From: Neolewinella aurantiaca | Lineage (GTDB): Bacteria > Bacteroidota > Bacteroidia > Chitinophagales > Saprospiraceae | NCBI RefSeq assembly: GCF_008014675.1 | Contig: NZ_VOXD01000003.1 | Span: forward strand, 186,001 to 250,000 | Length of the DNA stretch: 64,000 nt | Direction of reading: 5' to 3' | Shown here: piece by piece, positions 33,457 to 43,407 of the stretch | Layout of the letters: each line of letters begins with the position of its first letter | Position numbering within the stretch: the first letter of the stretch is position 1 | Program-made: the position numbers and the translations under genes | Notes under the pieces: model-generated | The model's input: the letters and a program-made list of their open reading frames with translations, nothing else | Databases searched by the model: none | What the model was told of the DNA's origin: nothing

Positions 33457-35614
33457 ACTTAACCGGGCTCTTGGTCTCGTAGAAGAAGAAGCTCCAGATG
33501 TCGGCCTGTTCCTCGATGGTTTTCGAGATTGGCTTGCCGGCCCCGTGGCCGGCGTCTACTGCTACGCGGATCAGGACGGGGTTTTCCCCGGCGTGCGCTT
33601 CCTGCAGGCGCGCAGCGTACTTAAACGAGTGGGCTGGAACTACCCGGTCGTCGTGGTCGGCGGTGGTGACCATCGTAGAGGGATATTCGGTGCCGTCCTT
33701 CAGGTTGTGAAGGGGAGAGTAAGCCTTGAGATAGGGGAACATGTCAGGGTCTTCGCTGCTGCCGTACTCGGGGATCCAGCCTTTGCCGACGGTGAATTTG
33801 TGGTAGCGGAGCATATCCATCACGCCCACGGCCGGGAAGGCTACGGCGAAGAGGTCGGGCCGCTGCGTCATGGCAGCACCTACCAGGAGACCACCGTTGG
33901 AGCCACCGGCGATCGCCAGCTTGTCTTTATTGGTGTACCCTTCAGCAATGAGCCACTCTCCGGCGGCGATGAAGTCGTCGAATACGTTTTGCTTGTTTTT
34001 CAACATCCCGGCTTTATGCCATTCTTCTCCGTACTCGCCGCCGCCCCGCAGGTTGGCCATGGCGTAAACTGCGCCGTTCTCCAGCATCGGAATGCGGAAG
34101 GCACTGAAGCTCGGGCTCAGGCTGATGTTGAACCCGCCGTAACCGTAGAGGTACGTCGGGTTCTTACCGTCCAGTTTGAGGCCTTTTTTGTGAACCAGGA
34201 ACATCGTTACCGGCGTACCGTCCTTACTGGTGTAGGTTACCTGGCTCTCTTCAAAGTCGGTTGGGTCGAACTTCAGGTCGGGCTGAAAGAATGGGCGGCT
34301 TTCACCTGATTCCACGTCGTATTCGAAAATGGTGTAGGGGTAGGTGAAGGAAGTGAAGCCGTAGTACAGCTTCTTTTCGTCTTTTTCACCACCGAAACCA
34401 CCGGCGTTACCGAGGCCGGGCAGCTGGATCTCCTTTTTGTCCTTCCCGTCAAAACCCATCTGGTACCAGCGATCGGTTGCTTTTTCGAGGTAGTTGGCGA
34501 AGAGGTAGCCACCTCCGGTGTTGACACCGGCCAGCAGGTTGTCGCCTTCGGGGATAATTTCGGTCCAGTCTTCTTTACCGGGCTTGTCCAGGTTGATCTT
34601 TACGAGGCGGTAGTTCGGGGCATCTACGTCGGTCATTACCCAGAAGTCGTTGCCTTCGTTGTGGATCATGCTGCTCTTCTGCGTTGTCTCGGGGAAGAGG
34701 GCGATGGGCTTTTTATTGGGCAGGTTCTTGCCATCGAGCGGCAAGTAGTACATCGCGAAGCCGTCGGTGCCGGGCGCTGCGTACATCACAAAGTAATCTT
34801 CCTCTTCGGTAGTACCGCCGTAGTGGTAGAAGGTGGGGTTGGTCTTGTCTTCGTAGATCAGCTTGTCGTCGCTCTGCGGTGTGCCGAGTTTGTGGTAGTA
34901 CACGCTGTGCATCAGGTTGTTGCCTTTCAGCGCTTCACCTTCTTTCGGGGCGGGGTAGCGGCTGTAGAAAAAACCGTCGTTGTACCAGCCGGCACCACCG
35001 AACTTAACCCATTCGAGTTCGTCTTCCAGGTCGGTATTGGTTTCCATGTCGCGAACATAAATCTTGCCCCAGTCGGAGCCGGCTTCGCTGCGGCGGTAGG
35101 CCATGTAGCGGTCGTTTTTGTCGCTGCCAAGCAGGCCGATGGCGGTGGTGCCTTCTTCGTTCATGGTGTTGGGGTCCATGAAGACTTTTTCTTCGCCGTC
35201 TTCACCCTTGCGGTAGTAGTAAACGGACTGGTTCTGCAAACCGTCGTTTTTGCTCCAGATGTAGTAATCGCCCACTTTATTGGGCGCGCCGATACGGGGG
35301 TAATTCACCAACTCGGTCATCCGGTCTTCGAAGGCTTTGCGGAAGGGGATTTTTTCGAGGTAACCAAAGGTGGTTTCGTTCTGGGCGGTTACCCAGCTCT
35401 TGGTGTCTTCGGCGTTGTCGTCTTCCAGCCAGTGGTAGTCGTCGCGGACTTCTACATCACCGTAAGTGTCGGTGTGTTCCGTTTTTTTTGTTTCAGTGTA
35501 GGTGACGGGAATTTTAGGGTAATCGACTGTTTTATTGGTCATAGCTTCTTTTGGGGTGTCGGAGGCACAACTTGCCAGCAGGCATAACAGCGCAAACAGG
35601 GGGAAGTTTTTCAT
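33440..35614 (-). CDS. Prolyl oligopeptidase family serine peptidase, lipoprotein
   Basis: 724 residues. MKNFPLFALLCLLASC is a lipoprotein signal with Cys at 16. Residues about 60-430 form the seven-bladed propeller that gates the active site; the alpha/beta-hydrolase part carries GGSNGG (nucleophile Ser near 560), DDRVVPAH (Asp near 645) and DAGHGAGKP (His near 690). It cleaves short proline-containing peptides; with this signal it would act in the periplasm or at a membrane surface, as in other Bacteroidota. The last codons and stop are duplicated downstream by the 353-bp repeat without harming the gene. It stands alone, with gene-free DNA upstream. Confidence 0.93.
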   Translation of the reverse strand: MKNFPLFALLCLLASCASDTPKEAMTNKTVDYPKIPVTYTETKKTEHTDTYGDVEVRDDYHWLEDDNAEDTKSWVTAQNETTFGYLEKIPFRKAFEDRMTELVNYPRIGAPNKVGDYYIWSKNDGLQNQSVYYYRKGEDGEEKVFMDPNTMNEEGTTAIGLLGSDKNDRYMAYRRSEAGSDWGKIYVRDMETNTDLEDELEWVKFGGAGWYNDGFFYSRYPAPKEGEALKGNNLMHSVYYHKLGTPQSDDKLIYEDKTNPTFYHYGGTTEEEDYFVMYAAPGTDGFAMYYLPLDGKNLPNKKPIALFPETTQKSSMIHNEGNDFWVMTDVDAPNYRLVKINLDKPGKEDWTEIIPEGDNLLAGVNTGGGYLFANYLEKATDRWYQMGFDGKDKKEIQLPGLGNAGGFGGEKDEKKLYYGFTSFTYPYTIFEYDVESGESRPFFQPDLKFDPTDFEESQVTYTSKDGTPVTMFLVHKKGLKLDGKNPTYLYGYGGFNISLSPSFSAFRIPMLENGAVYAMANLRGGGEYGEEWHKAGMLKNKQNVFDDFIAAGEWLIAEGYTNKDKLAIAGGSNGGLLVGAAMTQRPDLFAVAFPAVGVMDMLRYHKFTVGKGWIPEYGSSEDPDMFPYLKAYSPLHNLKDGTEYPSTMVTTADHDDRVVPAHSFKYAARLQEAHAGENPVLIRVAVDAGHGAGKPISKTIEEQADIWSFFFYETKSPVKYGVEG

Positions 35615-35774
35615 GGTGGCTTTTGGTTTGGTGTGCCGAATATACGGAGCGGGGTGGAGTGGTAGCTAACCCGGCTACTGACTAAGTTTCACTTTTTCGA
35701 TCTTTCAGGTGCGTAAGCAGGGTTTTTGCAAACCCGGTTTGCAATGATGGATACACTGCTGGGCATTTTTGGTT

Positions 35775-35814
35775 CCCTCTCCGTTCAGCCTTAGGCGAAA
35801 AATGGTGGAGAGGG
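35775..35814. other. Hairpin with 8-bp stem
   Basis: CCCTCTCC (35775-35782) pairs with GGAGAGGG (35807-35814) around 24 bases. Function unknown. Confidence 0.35.
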
Positions 35815-35872
35815 CGTACGGTGAGGTAAAGAATCAAAAACGGACAGTAGTGTGATTGATAGCTCAATTAAG

Positions 35873-35890
35873 CGGCGCGAACGCGGGTGC
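35873..35890 (-). repeat. Dispersed 18-bp element, degenerate copy j
   Basis: 14 of 18 bases match, reverse. Faces copy k, 69 bases away. Confidence 0.5.
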
Positions 35891-35959
35891 AAGGAGAAGT
35901 TTCGAGGCCAGGTCAAGTCTTCCGGTATGCTTCCTGTCCCCGCTCCTTCACCAGTCTTT

Positions 35960-35979
35960 GCACCTGCGCTCCGGCGCCC
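35960..35979 (+). repeat. Dispersed element, copy k (20 bp, with insertion)
   Basis: GCACCTGCGCTCCGGCGCCC keeps both ends of the element but is two bases longer. Forward, preceded by CTTT. Confidence 0.6.
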
Positions 35980-36847
35980 TTAGCTCAAGCCCGTAAGGTG
36001 CCGACGATTGCCTGATAGTAAAGCACTTGCTGAGAGGTGTTTTACCAGCTCAACAGAGCTGCTGAGAAGACAAACCCAATTTGACACCTGCTCTTCAATC
36101 CTTAACTGTTTTTGTGAATGGTGGATGAATCCGACGAAATTTTAGTGTCGGTAAGGTGACAATTGAGACTGGCTGTGCGGGTGCCGCTAAGATTGGCGGT
36201 GAAGGGGGCTGCCGGAGCATGCTATTGTAACCCCTGAATAGTGAACTCATGTCTTCTTTTTCAGGCAGATTGTTAGGCTCTACCTGCGTTGGAGAGCTCC
36301 GGTCGGTACCAAAAGTAAATACTGAAACGGATGATCCGGCCTGCGGGTGACCGAGTAATTTTCTGTTAGTTGAGCAGACTTTCCAGCAGGTTGTTTCATT
36401 GTTGGAGGCAGCGTACAGGTTGGAACATTCGTTATGAGTTTGTTAACTTACAACCTCAACAGGGGCAATCATACCAGCTCCTGACTTACAGTTATACCTC
36501 ACCCCTGCAAAAGCACATTGCGTAAAGTTGATCTACACATTGTGCTGGATCGAAGTGACACTAAAGACATTGCTGATATTCATACCTATACATGGATTTG
36601 AATTTAGCTGAGCTGCTGAATTTCACTAACTAACCACAAAATATCTTCCCGTTGTAGGGTAGGTATTCATATTTTATACTCGCTGATTAACTCCTGGAAA
36701 TTTACTGAGAACCTGTTCGCCTGAAATTACTTTCGGCATACTTAGTTGAATGGCCCACCCGGGTTAGACGACAGGTCGGGTATTTGTAGATACATTCACC
36801 AGAGCATTCATATTCATTCGAAACTTAACCAATTAAACCATTAAAAG

Positions 36848-39800
36848 ATGAGACGATTCTCACTAGTCTTAGGACTAATGCTTTTTGTCATGGGGATTAC
36901 CATGGCACAAAAGACTGTTACGGGACAGGTAACCGACGACGAAGGCGAAACTTTAATCGGGGTCAGCATCCTTGTTGAAGGAGCTGGTACAGGTACTGTG
37001 ACCGATCTGGACGGATCTTACAGCATTACCGTACCTGAAGGAAGCAGTGTCCTGATTTTCAGCTACACGGGCTTTGCGAACCAGAAGATTGACGTCAACA
37101 ACCGCTCCGTTATCGATGTGACGCTCGAACCTTCAGCTGCGATTCTGGAGCAGGTGATCGTTACCGCATACGGCGTTACCACTAAGGAGGCCTTTTCGGG
37201 GTCTGCAGATGTTGTTGGTGCTGAAGACCTTGCACTCAGAAACGTAACTTCTCCGATTGCGGCCATCGAAGGTAAAGCAACCGGTGTTCAGTTTACCTCT
37301 GCTTCCGGCGGCCCGGGTTCCTCTCCGGGAATCGTGATCCGTGGTGTCGGTACCCTGAACGGTAGTACTGATCCGCTCTTTATTGTAGACGGCGTTCAGT
37401 ACGAAGGTGACCTGAGTACCATCAACCAGGAAGACATCGAGTCTCTGACCATCCTTAAGGATGCATCTTCAACTTCTCTTTACGGTTCCAGAGCAGCCAA
37501 CGGCGTTGTACTGATCACCACCAAGAAAGGATCCAAAGCAGGAACTAAAGTGTCTGTATCGGTTAACCACGGTGCGGTTTCCAGAGCCGTTCCTCAGTAC
37601 GAAGAGGTAACTCCTGGTCAGTACTACGAAACGATGTGGGAAGCACTGAGAAACTCAAGCGCTGGCGGAGGAGATCCGGCATTCGCTTCTGCGAATATCT
37701 TCAACAGCCTGGGTTACAACCCGTTCGACGTTCCTAACGATCAGATTGTAGGAACAGACGGCCTCCTGAACCCAAATGCCAACCTGATCTATCAGAGCCT
37801 GGATTGGTACGATGCACTGGAGCAGTCTAACAGCACCAGAACTAACTACAACGTTAACGTATCGAGCGGTGGTGAATCTCACCGTGTATTTTTCTCTACC
37901 TCTTACCTCGAGGAAGGAGGCTACGTTAAGTCATCTGAGTACGACCGTTTGACCTCACGCGTAAACGCGGACTTCGACGCCAACAAATGGCTGAGCATGG
38001 GCGGTAGCGCAAACGTAACGCTGTCCAATGCTGCAGGACCCAGCTCTGCTGGTACGGGTAGCATCGTAAACCCATTCGGATTCGCGAAAAACATCGGTTC
38101 TATCTACCCTGTCTACATCAACGATCAGCAGGGTAACCTGGTGACGGATGCTGCAGGCAACCCGGTCTTCGATTCCGGAGAAGGTTTCCCTGAGTACAAC
38201 ATCGGTTCACGTCCTATCAACCAGGGGCGTCACGCACTTCAGGAACTGCTTCTGAACGACGAGCGGGACCGGGACAACACCTACGGTTTCCGTTTCTACG
38301 CCGATTTCCACCTTTTGGAAGGCTTAGATTTCCGCCTCAACTATGGTCGTGATATCAACGAAGGTCTTGAAAAAGAATACGAGAACAACATCATTGGTGA
38401 TGCACAGCCAACCGGACGCTACGGCGAGACCCGGTTCAGAAGACAGGTGGAAAACTTCAACCAGATCCTTACTTACCGTAAGAGTCTGAGCGATATCCAC
38501 AACTTCGACGTTACGCTGGGCCACGAAAGTTTTGACCGGAACTTCACGAGCAACAGCGGCCTGGCCGTTGATCAGACCGCAGAGGGCATTTTCGAGTTCG
38601 ATAACTTCGCTACTCCCATCAGCGTTGGTGGTTCTACCACCAACAAGAGAATCGAGGGGTACTTTGCCCGGGCAAACTACAACTTCGACCTCAAGTACTT
38701 CCTCAGCCTATCTGCACGTAGAGACGGATCCTCCGTATTCTCCAGAGATGCAAGATGGGGTAACTTCTACTCTGTTGGAGCATCCTGGCGTCTGGAAAGA
38801 GAGCCATTCATGCAGAACCTGACGTTTGTAGACCGCCTGAAACTTCGCGCATCTTACGGTGAGGTTGGTAACGATGACCTGTTGGACTTCTTCCTGTCTC
38901 AGCCGCGTTACGCGCTGTCTTCCAACGCCGGTAACCCGGCCATCATCTTCTCTGAGATTGGTAACGAACTGCTGCAGTGGGAAACCATCGAGAGTTTCGA
39001 CGTAGCCCTTGAGTTTACTTTGTTCAACAACTTCCTGGATGGTTCCATCGAGTACTACAAGAGAAACTCTTCAGACCTGCTCTACGACCTGCCGATCGCA
39101 CTCAGTAACGGTGCCAACTCCTTCCCCGGCAACATTGGTGATATGTACAACTCTGGGATCGAGTTAGGCCTTACTGCCAACCTCGTTACTACCCGTGATT
39201 TCCGTTGGGGACTTACCGTAACCGGTTCTACCTTCAAAAACGAAATCACCAGCCTGCCGGATCCATTCATCAATGGTTCTAAGCGTTGGGCCGAAGGACG
39301 CTCACGGTTTGACTTCTACTTGTTGCACGCCGCCAACGTTGATCCTGAAACAGGAGACCAGTTGTTCTTCAAGTACGCACTTGACGAGAGTGGCGAAAGT
39401 ATCCCCGTTCTCGATGCAGACGGAAACCACGAAAAAACCAACGACTGGCAGGACACAGAACTCGCCTACACCGGCGCAAGCTCTATCCCTGACATGCTCG
39501 GCTCGGTTTCTACCAGCTTGTTTTACAAAGGTTTCTCCCTGAACGTACTGATGAACTTCGGCATCGGAGGTGAAATCCTCGACAACGGATACGCTGCAAT
39601 GATGCACAGTGGCAACTACGGCAGCTCTTACCACCCCGACATCCTGAACGCATGGCGTGAGCCCGGTGACATCACCGACGTCCCAAGACTCGAGAACGGT
39701 AACGTGAACCTGGTTCGCACGCAGTCTACCCGATTCCTGACCGACGCCTCATTCGTGTCTCTTCGTAACGTAAACTTCGGTTACACATTTGATGACGCTA

Positions 39801-39973
39801 TTACCGACAAAATCGGGTTTGAAGGCCTGAGACTTTCTGTTACCGGAGAAAACCTTCTACTGCTCACCGAAAGGGAAGGTCTTGACCCACAGTACAACCT
39901 GGGTGGAACCCCATCTGGAAATGACTTTAATCCGGCACGGATTATCTCCGTTGGACTGAACGCAAACTTTTAA
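36848..39973 (+). CDS. SusC/RagA family TonB-linked outer-membrane transporter
   Basis: 1,041 residues. Signal peptide LVLGLMLFVMGITMAQ, then a carboxypeptidase-D-like domain (KTVTGQVTDDEGETLIGVSILVEGAGTGTVTDLDGSYSI, about 22-100), a TonB-box-like stretch (EQVIVTAYG) and plug domain with TSPIAAIEGKATGVQF and IVIRGVGTLNGSTDPLFIVDGVQ, SLTILKDASSTSLYGSRAANGVVLITTKKG, followed by the 22-strand barrel ending in FNPARIISVGLNANF. It imports oligosaccharides, peptides or similar across the outer membrane with energy from TonB. The susD partner lies 124 bp downstream; no glycan-degrading enzyme or regulator is adjacent, so the substrate is open. Confidence 0.95.
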   Translation: MRRFSLVLGLMLFVMGITMAQKTVTGQVTDDEGETLIGVSILVEGAGTGTVTDLDGSYSITVPEGSSVLIFSYTGFANQKIDVNNRSVIDVTLEPSAAILEQVIVTAYGVTTKEAFSGSADVVGAEDLALRNVTSPIAAIEGKATGVQFTSASGGPGSSPGIVIRGVGTLNGSTDPLFIVDGVQYEGDLSTINQEDIESLTILKDASSTSLYGSRAANGVVLITTKKGSKAGTKVSVSVNHGAVSRAVPQYEEVTPGQYYETMWEALRNSSAGGGDPAFASANIFNSLGYNPFDVPNDQIVGTDGLLNPNANLIYQSLDWYDALEQSNSTRTNYNVNVSSGGESHRVFFSTSYLEEGGYVKSSEYDRLTSRVNADFDANKWLSMGGSANVTLSNAAGPSSAGTGSIVNPFGFAKNIGSIYPVYINDQQGNLVTDAAGNPVFDSGEGFPEYNIGSRPINQGRHALQELLLNDERDRDNTYGFRFYADFHLLEGLDFRLNYGRDINEGLEKEYENNIIGDAQPTGRYGETRFRRQVENFNQILTYRKSLSDIHNFDVTLGHESFDRNFTSNSGLAVDQTAEGIFEFDNFATPISVGGSTTNKRIEGYFARANYNFDLKYFLSLSARRDGSSVFSRDARWGNFYSVGASWRLEREPFMQNLTFVDRLKLRASYGEVGNDDLLDFFLSQPRYALSSNAGNPAIIFSEIGNELLQWETIESFDVALEFTLFNNFLDGSIEYYKRNSSDLLYDLPIALSNGANSFPGNIGDMYNSGIELGLTANLVTTRDFRWGLTVTGSTFKNEITSLPDPFINGSKRWAEGRSRFDFYLLHAANVDPETGDQLFFKYALDESGESIPVLDADGNHEKTNDWQDTELAYTGASSIPDMLGSVSTSLFYKGFSLNVLMNFGIGGEILDNGYAAMMHSGNYGSSYHPDILNAWREPGDITDVPRLENGNVNLVRTQSTRFLTDASFVSLRNVNFGYTFDDAITDKIGFEGLRLSVTGENLLLLTEREGLDPQYNLGGTPSGNDFNPARIISVGLNANF

Positions 39974-39989
39974 CCCACGCTGACAATTT

Positions 39990-40062
39990 CTGCAGCCCAG
40001 CGGCAGACAGGGGCAAAAACGACTTTAACCGGCCGTTGTCACTGTTTGCCGCTGGGCTGCAG
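39990..40062 (+). promoter_or_regulatory. Strong hairpin between susC and susD
   Basis: A 21-base arm (39990-40010, beginning CTGCAGCCCAGCGGCA) pairs with 40042-40062 with a single G-T wobble; the loop is 31 bases. No T tract follows. It probably tunes relative amounts of SusC and SusD by partial termination or mRNA stabilisation. Confidence 0.75.
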
Positions 40063-40097
40063 GGACTGACAGAGAACCACTTTTAAAACTGATAATT

Positions 40098-41762
40098 ATG
40101 TTTTCTTATATAAAGTATCCGTTTCTGATTTTCACAGCGTTGATGATATTTTCCTGTGACGAAGATTTTCTGGAAACGAGACCGACTGATGCCATTTCAG
40201 CGGCCGATGCACTCGCTACTGAGGCAAACCTGTCTCTTGTAATCAATGGGATGCACCGTACTATGTACGCTCAGGGACAAACAGTTCTTCCCGGCGGTAC
40301 TGCAGTTGCCAGCTCGAACAGAGCAGGAGACCACTACTGGGTTCCTCTTGGTGACAACCTTGCCGGCGGTCTGATTCACAGCGCCAATGCCAACAACCTG
40401 GGATGGAGAGATGAAGCCCAGTGGACATCTCATACCGATCAAACTTCATTGACCGTAGAGACGCTCTGGTACCACCGCTATAATACCATCACGAACGCCA
40501 ACTCCATCATCAATAAAGTTGCTGAAGGGGAGTTGCCGGAAACGCCAACTTTGAATGAAATTGTTGGACAGGCTTACGCCTACAGAGCTTTTTCTTACCT
40601 TTCATTGGTTCAGCATTATTCCAAAGGTTACCTGATTGGCAATCCTTCTACTGATCCGGGTGTTCCCCTGCTACTCGCTACGGAAGCTCCTTTCGAGAGT
40701 GCACCACGTGGAACTGTACAGCAGGTTTACGATCAGATCAACGCTGACCTTGATGCTGCTATCAGCAGCTTTGAGAACGCATCGGCGCGCCCAACAGGTA
40801 GCGCTTTCGATAAAGCGAATCTCAACATTGACGTTGCATGGGGCCTCAAAGCCCGAACTGCACTTGCTACCGGAGACTGGGCTACTGCCGCCACTGCTGC
40901 GGTAAACGCACGCCAGGATTACCCGATCATGGGCGAAGATGACTGGAAAGCCGGTTTCAACACTACACTGCTTCCCGAAGTGATGTGGGGTAGCAACGTA
41001 ATTACTACCGAGACTACTTTCTTCCGCTCTTACTTCTACCTCGCTTCAAACACCTTTAACGGTAGCCAGGTAAGAAATAACCCAAAGATTGCTGACCGGA
41101 GATTGATCGACGCAGCTCCTGACACTGATTACAGAAAGGACATGTTCCTCGTGGATGCTCCTAACTCGAACCTTTCCGCTTCTAACGGAATGGGCGGTTT
41201 TGCCAACAACACGAATCCGCTGTACACCACAGAGGAAGAGTTTGAGGCTGAAATAGACCGCCTCGCAACTGTATGGGGCTGGACATCTGCTCACAATACG
41301 CACCCCTACATGCACGTGAAGCTGAGACAGCAACAGCCAGGAGGCATTGAGCCGGATGATATCATCTACATGCGGGCCTCTGAGATGTACCTGATCGAAG
41401 CTGAAGCTAAAGCGATGATGGACGACCTTTCCGGCGCCCAGGAAGCCATTCGCCCACTGGGCGAAGAGCGTGACAGCGCATACGACCCAACTGTCTTTGA
41501 CACCCAGGAAGAGTTCATCGAACACATCAAGTTCCAAAGAGGCATCGAGTTGTGGGGTGAAGGCTTCCTGTTCCAGGATAAAATCCGCTGGGACGACCCG
41601 ATCGACCACGCTGCAAACGGAGGTTCAGGTGCTTCTGAAGTACTGTACCAGGACGGATTCTTCCAGGAGAAGCCTTCCATGAATCCAAAGTGGGTTTTCA
41701 AAATCCCACTGTCGGAAATCAACGCCAACCCGAACCTTACTTCCGCGGATCAGAATCCGTAA
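40098..41762 (+). CDS. SusD/RagB family nutrient-binding lipoprotein
   Basis: 554 residues. Lipoprotein signal FLIFTALMIFSC with Cys near residue 17, followed by DEDFLETRPTDAISAADALATEANL, the standard SusD opening. The TPR-like helical core includes WYHRYNTITNANSIINKV and GQAYAYRAFSYLSLVQHYSKGY (about 150-175), and the C-terminus has ASEMYLIEAEAKAMMDD and the closing WVFKIPLSEINANPNLTSADQNP, both typical. It caps the SusC barrel at the cell surface and captures substrate. Placed directly after susC with a shared hairpin and followed by a strong terminator, so the pair forms a two-gene unit. Confidence 0.95.
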   Translation: MFSYIKYPFLIFTALMIFSCDEDFLETRPTDAISAADALATEANLSLVINGMHRTMYAQGQTVLPGGTAVASSNRAGDHYWVPLGDNLAGGLIHSANANNLGWRDEAQWTSHTDQTSLTVETLWYHRYNTITNANSIINKVAEGELPETPTLNEIVGQAYAYRAFSYLSLVQHYSKGYLIGNPSTDPGVPLLLATEAPFESAPRGTVQQVYDQINADLDAAISSFENASARPTGSAFDKANLNIDVAWGLKARTALATGDWATAATAAVNARQDYPIMGEDDWKAGFNTTLLPEVMWGSNVITTETTFFRSYFYLASNTFNGSQVRNNPKIADRRLIDAAPDTDYRKDMFLVDAPNSNLSASNGMGGFANNTNPLYTTEEEFEAEIDRLATVWGWTSAHNTHPYMHVKLRQQQPGGIEPDDIIYMRASEMYLIEAEAKAMMDDLSGAQEAIRPLGEERDSAYDPTVFDTQEEFIEHIKFQRGIELWGEGFLFQDKIRWDDPIDHAANGGSGASEVLYQDGFFQEKPSMNPKWVFKIPLSEINANPNLTSADQNP

Positions 41763-41818
41763 TTAAGGTTTATCCGGACCTGCCGAAGTGTTGTTCCAAC
41801 CATTCGGCAAAATGACTG

Positions 41819-41853
41819 GCCCCGCTGCTCGATACCGAGCAGCGGGGCTTTTT
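41819..41853 (+). terminator. Intrinsic terminator of the susC-susD unit
   Basis: A perfect 13-bp stem (GCCCCGCTGCTCG at 41819-41831 with 41836-41848), a 4-base loop and a five-T tract. One of the clearest terminators in the window. Confidence 0.9.
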
Positions 41854-41961
41854 GGTACACATGAAGAAGTAACTGAATTCTACCTCAACGGGGGGGGCTG
41901 AGGTTAAGTAAAATGAAACTGACCGTTGTTTTAAGGAGGAATAACCCTTACTTCAGAAAGC

Positions 41962-43407
41962 TTACCGCATCAGAGTAACCAGGCCCCGCAGCGTCTTCAC
42001 GGTGCCCCGCTGGTAGCGAATCTCAATTACGTAAACGTAGACACCGGATGCAGCATCTTTCCCGTCCCATAGCTCCGCATGGTCAGTGAATGGTGATTGG
42101 CCAAATTCTTTAACCATTCCTCCCCAACGGTCATAGATCCGGCCGCCCTGTACCTGAGCCCGTATCCCCGCCGATTTAAACACCCGAAACGTATCGTTGA
42201 TGCCGTCTCCGTTGGGAGAAAATCCGTTTGGGACAAATAAGGGTTCTTCGTCTGCACATCGCTGGTTGAAGGTTGAATCGGTCGGTATCAGGCAGAAACC
42301 ACAATCATCGTAAACGGCGAGCCCGTTCGGTACGCCGGCACAATCCAGGCAGGACTTATTGAAATTTGGGTTTGAAGGGCTCTGGCATACACCACAAGAA
42401 TCAACTACCGCAAGCCCGCCGGGAACCCCCAGACAATCGAAGCAGGTCCGATTAAAACGCGGGTCTTCCGGCAACAAGCAAAGTCCGCAGCGATCTGTAA
42501 GCGAAGTACCGTTCAATACCCCGGCACAATCGGTGCAGGCAGCGTTGAAGTCGGGGCTCGAGACGGACAAACATGTCCCGCAAGAGTCGATTACAAACAG
42601 CCCGTTCGGTACGCCCGCACAGTCAGCGCATGATTGGTTGAAGGCGGGGTCGTCGGGCTCCAGGCATACCCCGCAGGCATCGAGTAGTGCAGTGCCTCCG
42701 GCTACGCCTCTGCAGTCTACCGGTGGTAGGGTGGAGAGGGCGCAAACAGCATCAATGTCGGCTCCCGTTATGGCTCCCGCGCAGTCTCCTGCCTGATCAT
42801 CCTGCAGTTGGACGGCATCGAAACGCAACGCGCCTTCCTCAAATCCTGGCACGACAGCGTCTACATCGAAAGCCGTGGTTGAGCCGGCTATCAGACCTAC
42901 GGTATAGTAGCCGTCACCTTCTTCGTCCACGTGTCCTGCTGAAATTAGTGCAGAACGGGTAGAAGCGTTAACGGGCCGCAACGCGACCGAAGTCCGTTCC
43001 GCAGCGGTACCCACTTCGAATACCCAAAGATCGGGAGCGTTGCTCCCTGAATTGGCCATTTGGTTGTTGGTGAAACCAAGCCTCAGCGTACCTCCTTTTC
43101 CAAGAGAAAGGACGGACGTATTTATCATTATTTCTTCGGACCAGTCGGCAACGCCAAGAGAATTCTCTAACTCTCCGACCTGATTTCCGCAATTCTGATC
43201 GAAGAGCAAGACTACGTCCGCAAAGCTCAACCCATTCGGACAAACGGCACAGCCATTGTTGGGGAGCGCGTCGCAATCCGGATCATCGCAATCAATAAGC
43301 CCGTCGTTATCGTTGTCAATACCGTCAGCACACAAAAAAGATGTGTTCTCCTGCGCGAAGAGAGCCGAACCAAGGGAAAGTAGGAAACAAAGAAATAAAC
43401 AGCGCAT
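41962..43407 (-). CDS. T9SS-exported protein with five 31-residue Cys-rich repeats
   Basis: 481 residues. Signal peptide LFLCFLLSLGSALFAQ, then CADGIDNDNDGLIDCDDPDCD, an Asp-rich calcium-loop-like motif of the thrombospondin type 3 kind. A beta-rich domain of unknown type fills about 60-220 (LGKGGTLRLGFTNNQM; DLWVFEVGT). Next come five repeats of about 31 residues (DCAGVPNGLxVxDxCGxCLxPxDPxFNxxC). The C-terminus FVPNGFSPNGDGINDTFRVF...IYDRWGGMV...ELWDGKDAASGVYVY is a full type B gliding-motility sorting domain. It is likely a secreted surface protein. Transcription runs towards susD, with 199 bp between the stops. Confidence 0.87.
   Translation of the reverse strand: MRCLFLCFLLSLGSALFAQENTSFLCADGIDNDNDGLIDCDDPDCDALPNNGCAVCPNGLSFADVVLLFDQNCGNQVGELENSLGVADWSEEIMINTSVLSLGKGGTLRLGFTNNQMANSGSNAPDLWVFEVGTAAERTSVALRPVNASTRSALISAGHVDEEGDGYYTVGLIAGSTTAFDVDAVVPGFEEGALRFDAVQLQDDQAGDCAGAITGADIDAVCALSTLPPVDCRGVAGGTALLDACGVCLEPDDPAFNQSCADCAGVPNGLFVIDSCGTCLSVSSPDFNAACTDCAGVLNGTSLTDRCGLCLLPEDPRFNRTCFDCLGVPGGLAVVDSCGVCQSPSNPNFNKSCLDCAGVPNGLAVYDDCGFCLIPTDSTFNQRCADEEPLFVPNGFSPNGDGINDTFRVFKSAGIRAQVQGGRIYDRWGGMVKEFGQSPFTDHAELWDGKDAASGVYVYVIEIRYQRGTVKTLRGLVTLMR

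Larger units (their letters stand above)
35615..36847. other. 1,233-bp gene-free region upstream of susC
   Basis: No convincing coding frame on either strand. It holds a hairpin at 35775-35814, repeat copies j and k, and AT-rich DNA towards susC. No sigma/anti-sigma, AraC or hybrid two-component regulator is present, unlike many SusCD loci. Long leaders or a small RNA could lie here but I see no defined structure. Confidence 0.5.

Noticed and set aside
34661-35587. 308-residue plus-strand frame opposite the prolyl oligopeptidase
   Set aside because: Val/Phe-rich antisense shadow; the peptidase motifs are on the minus strand.
36249-36350. 33-codon frame upstream of susC
   Set aside because: Too short, no homology I can recognise, no ribosome-site or promoter support.
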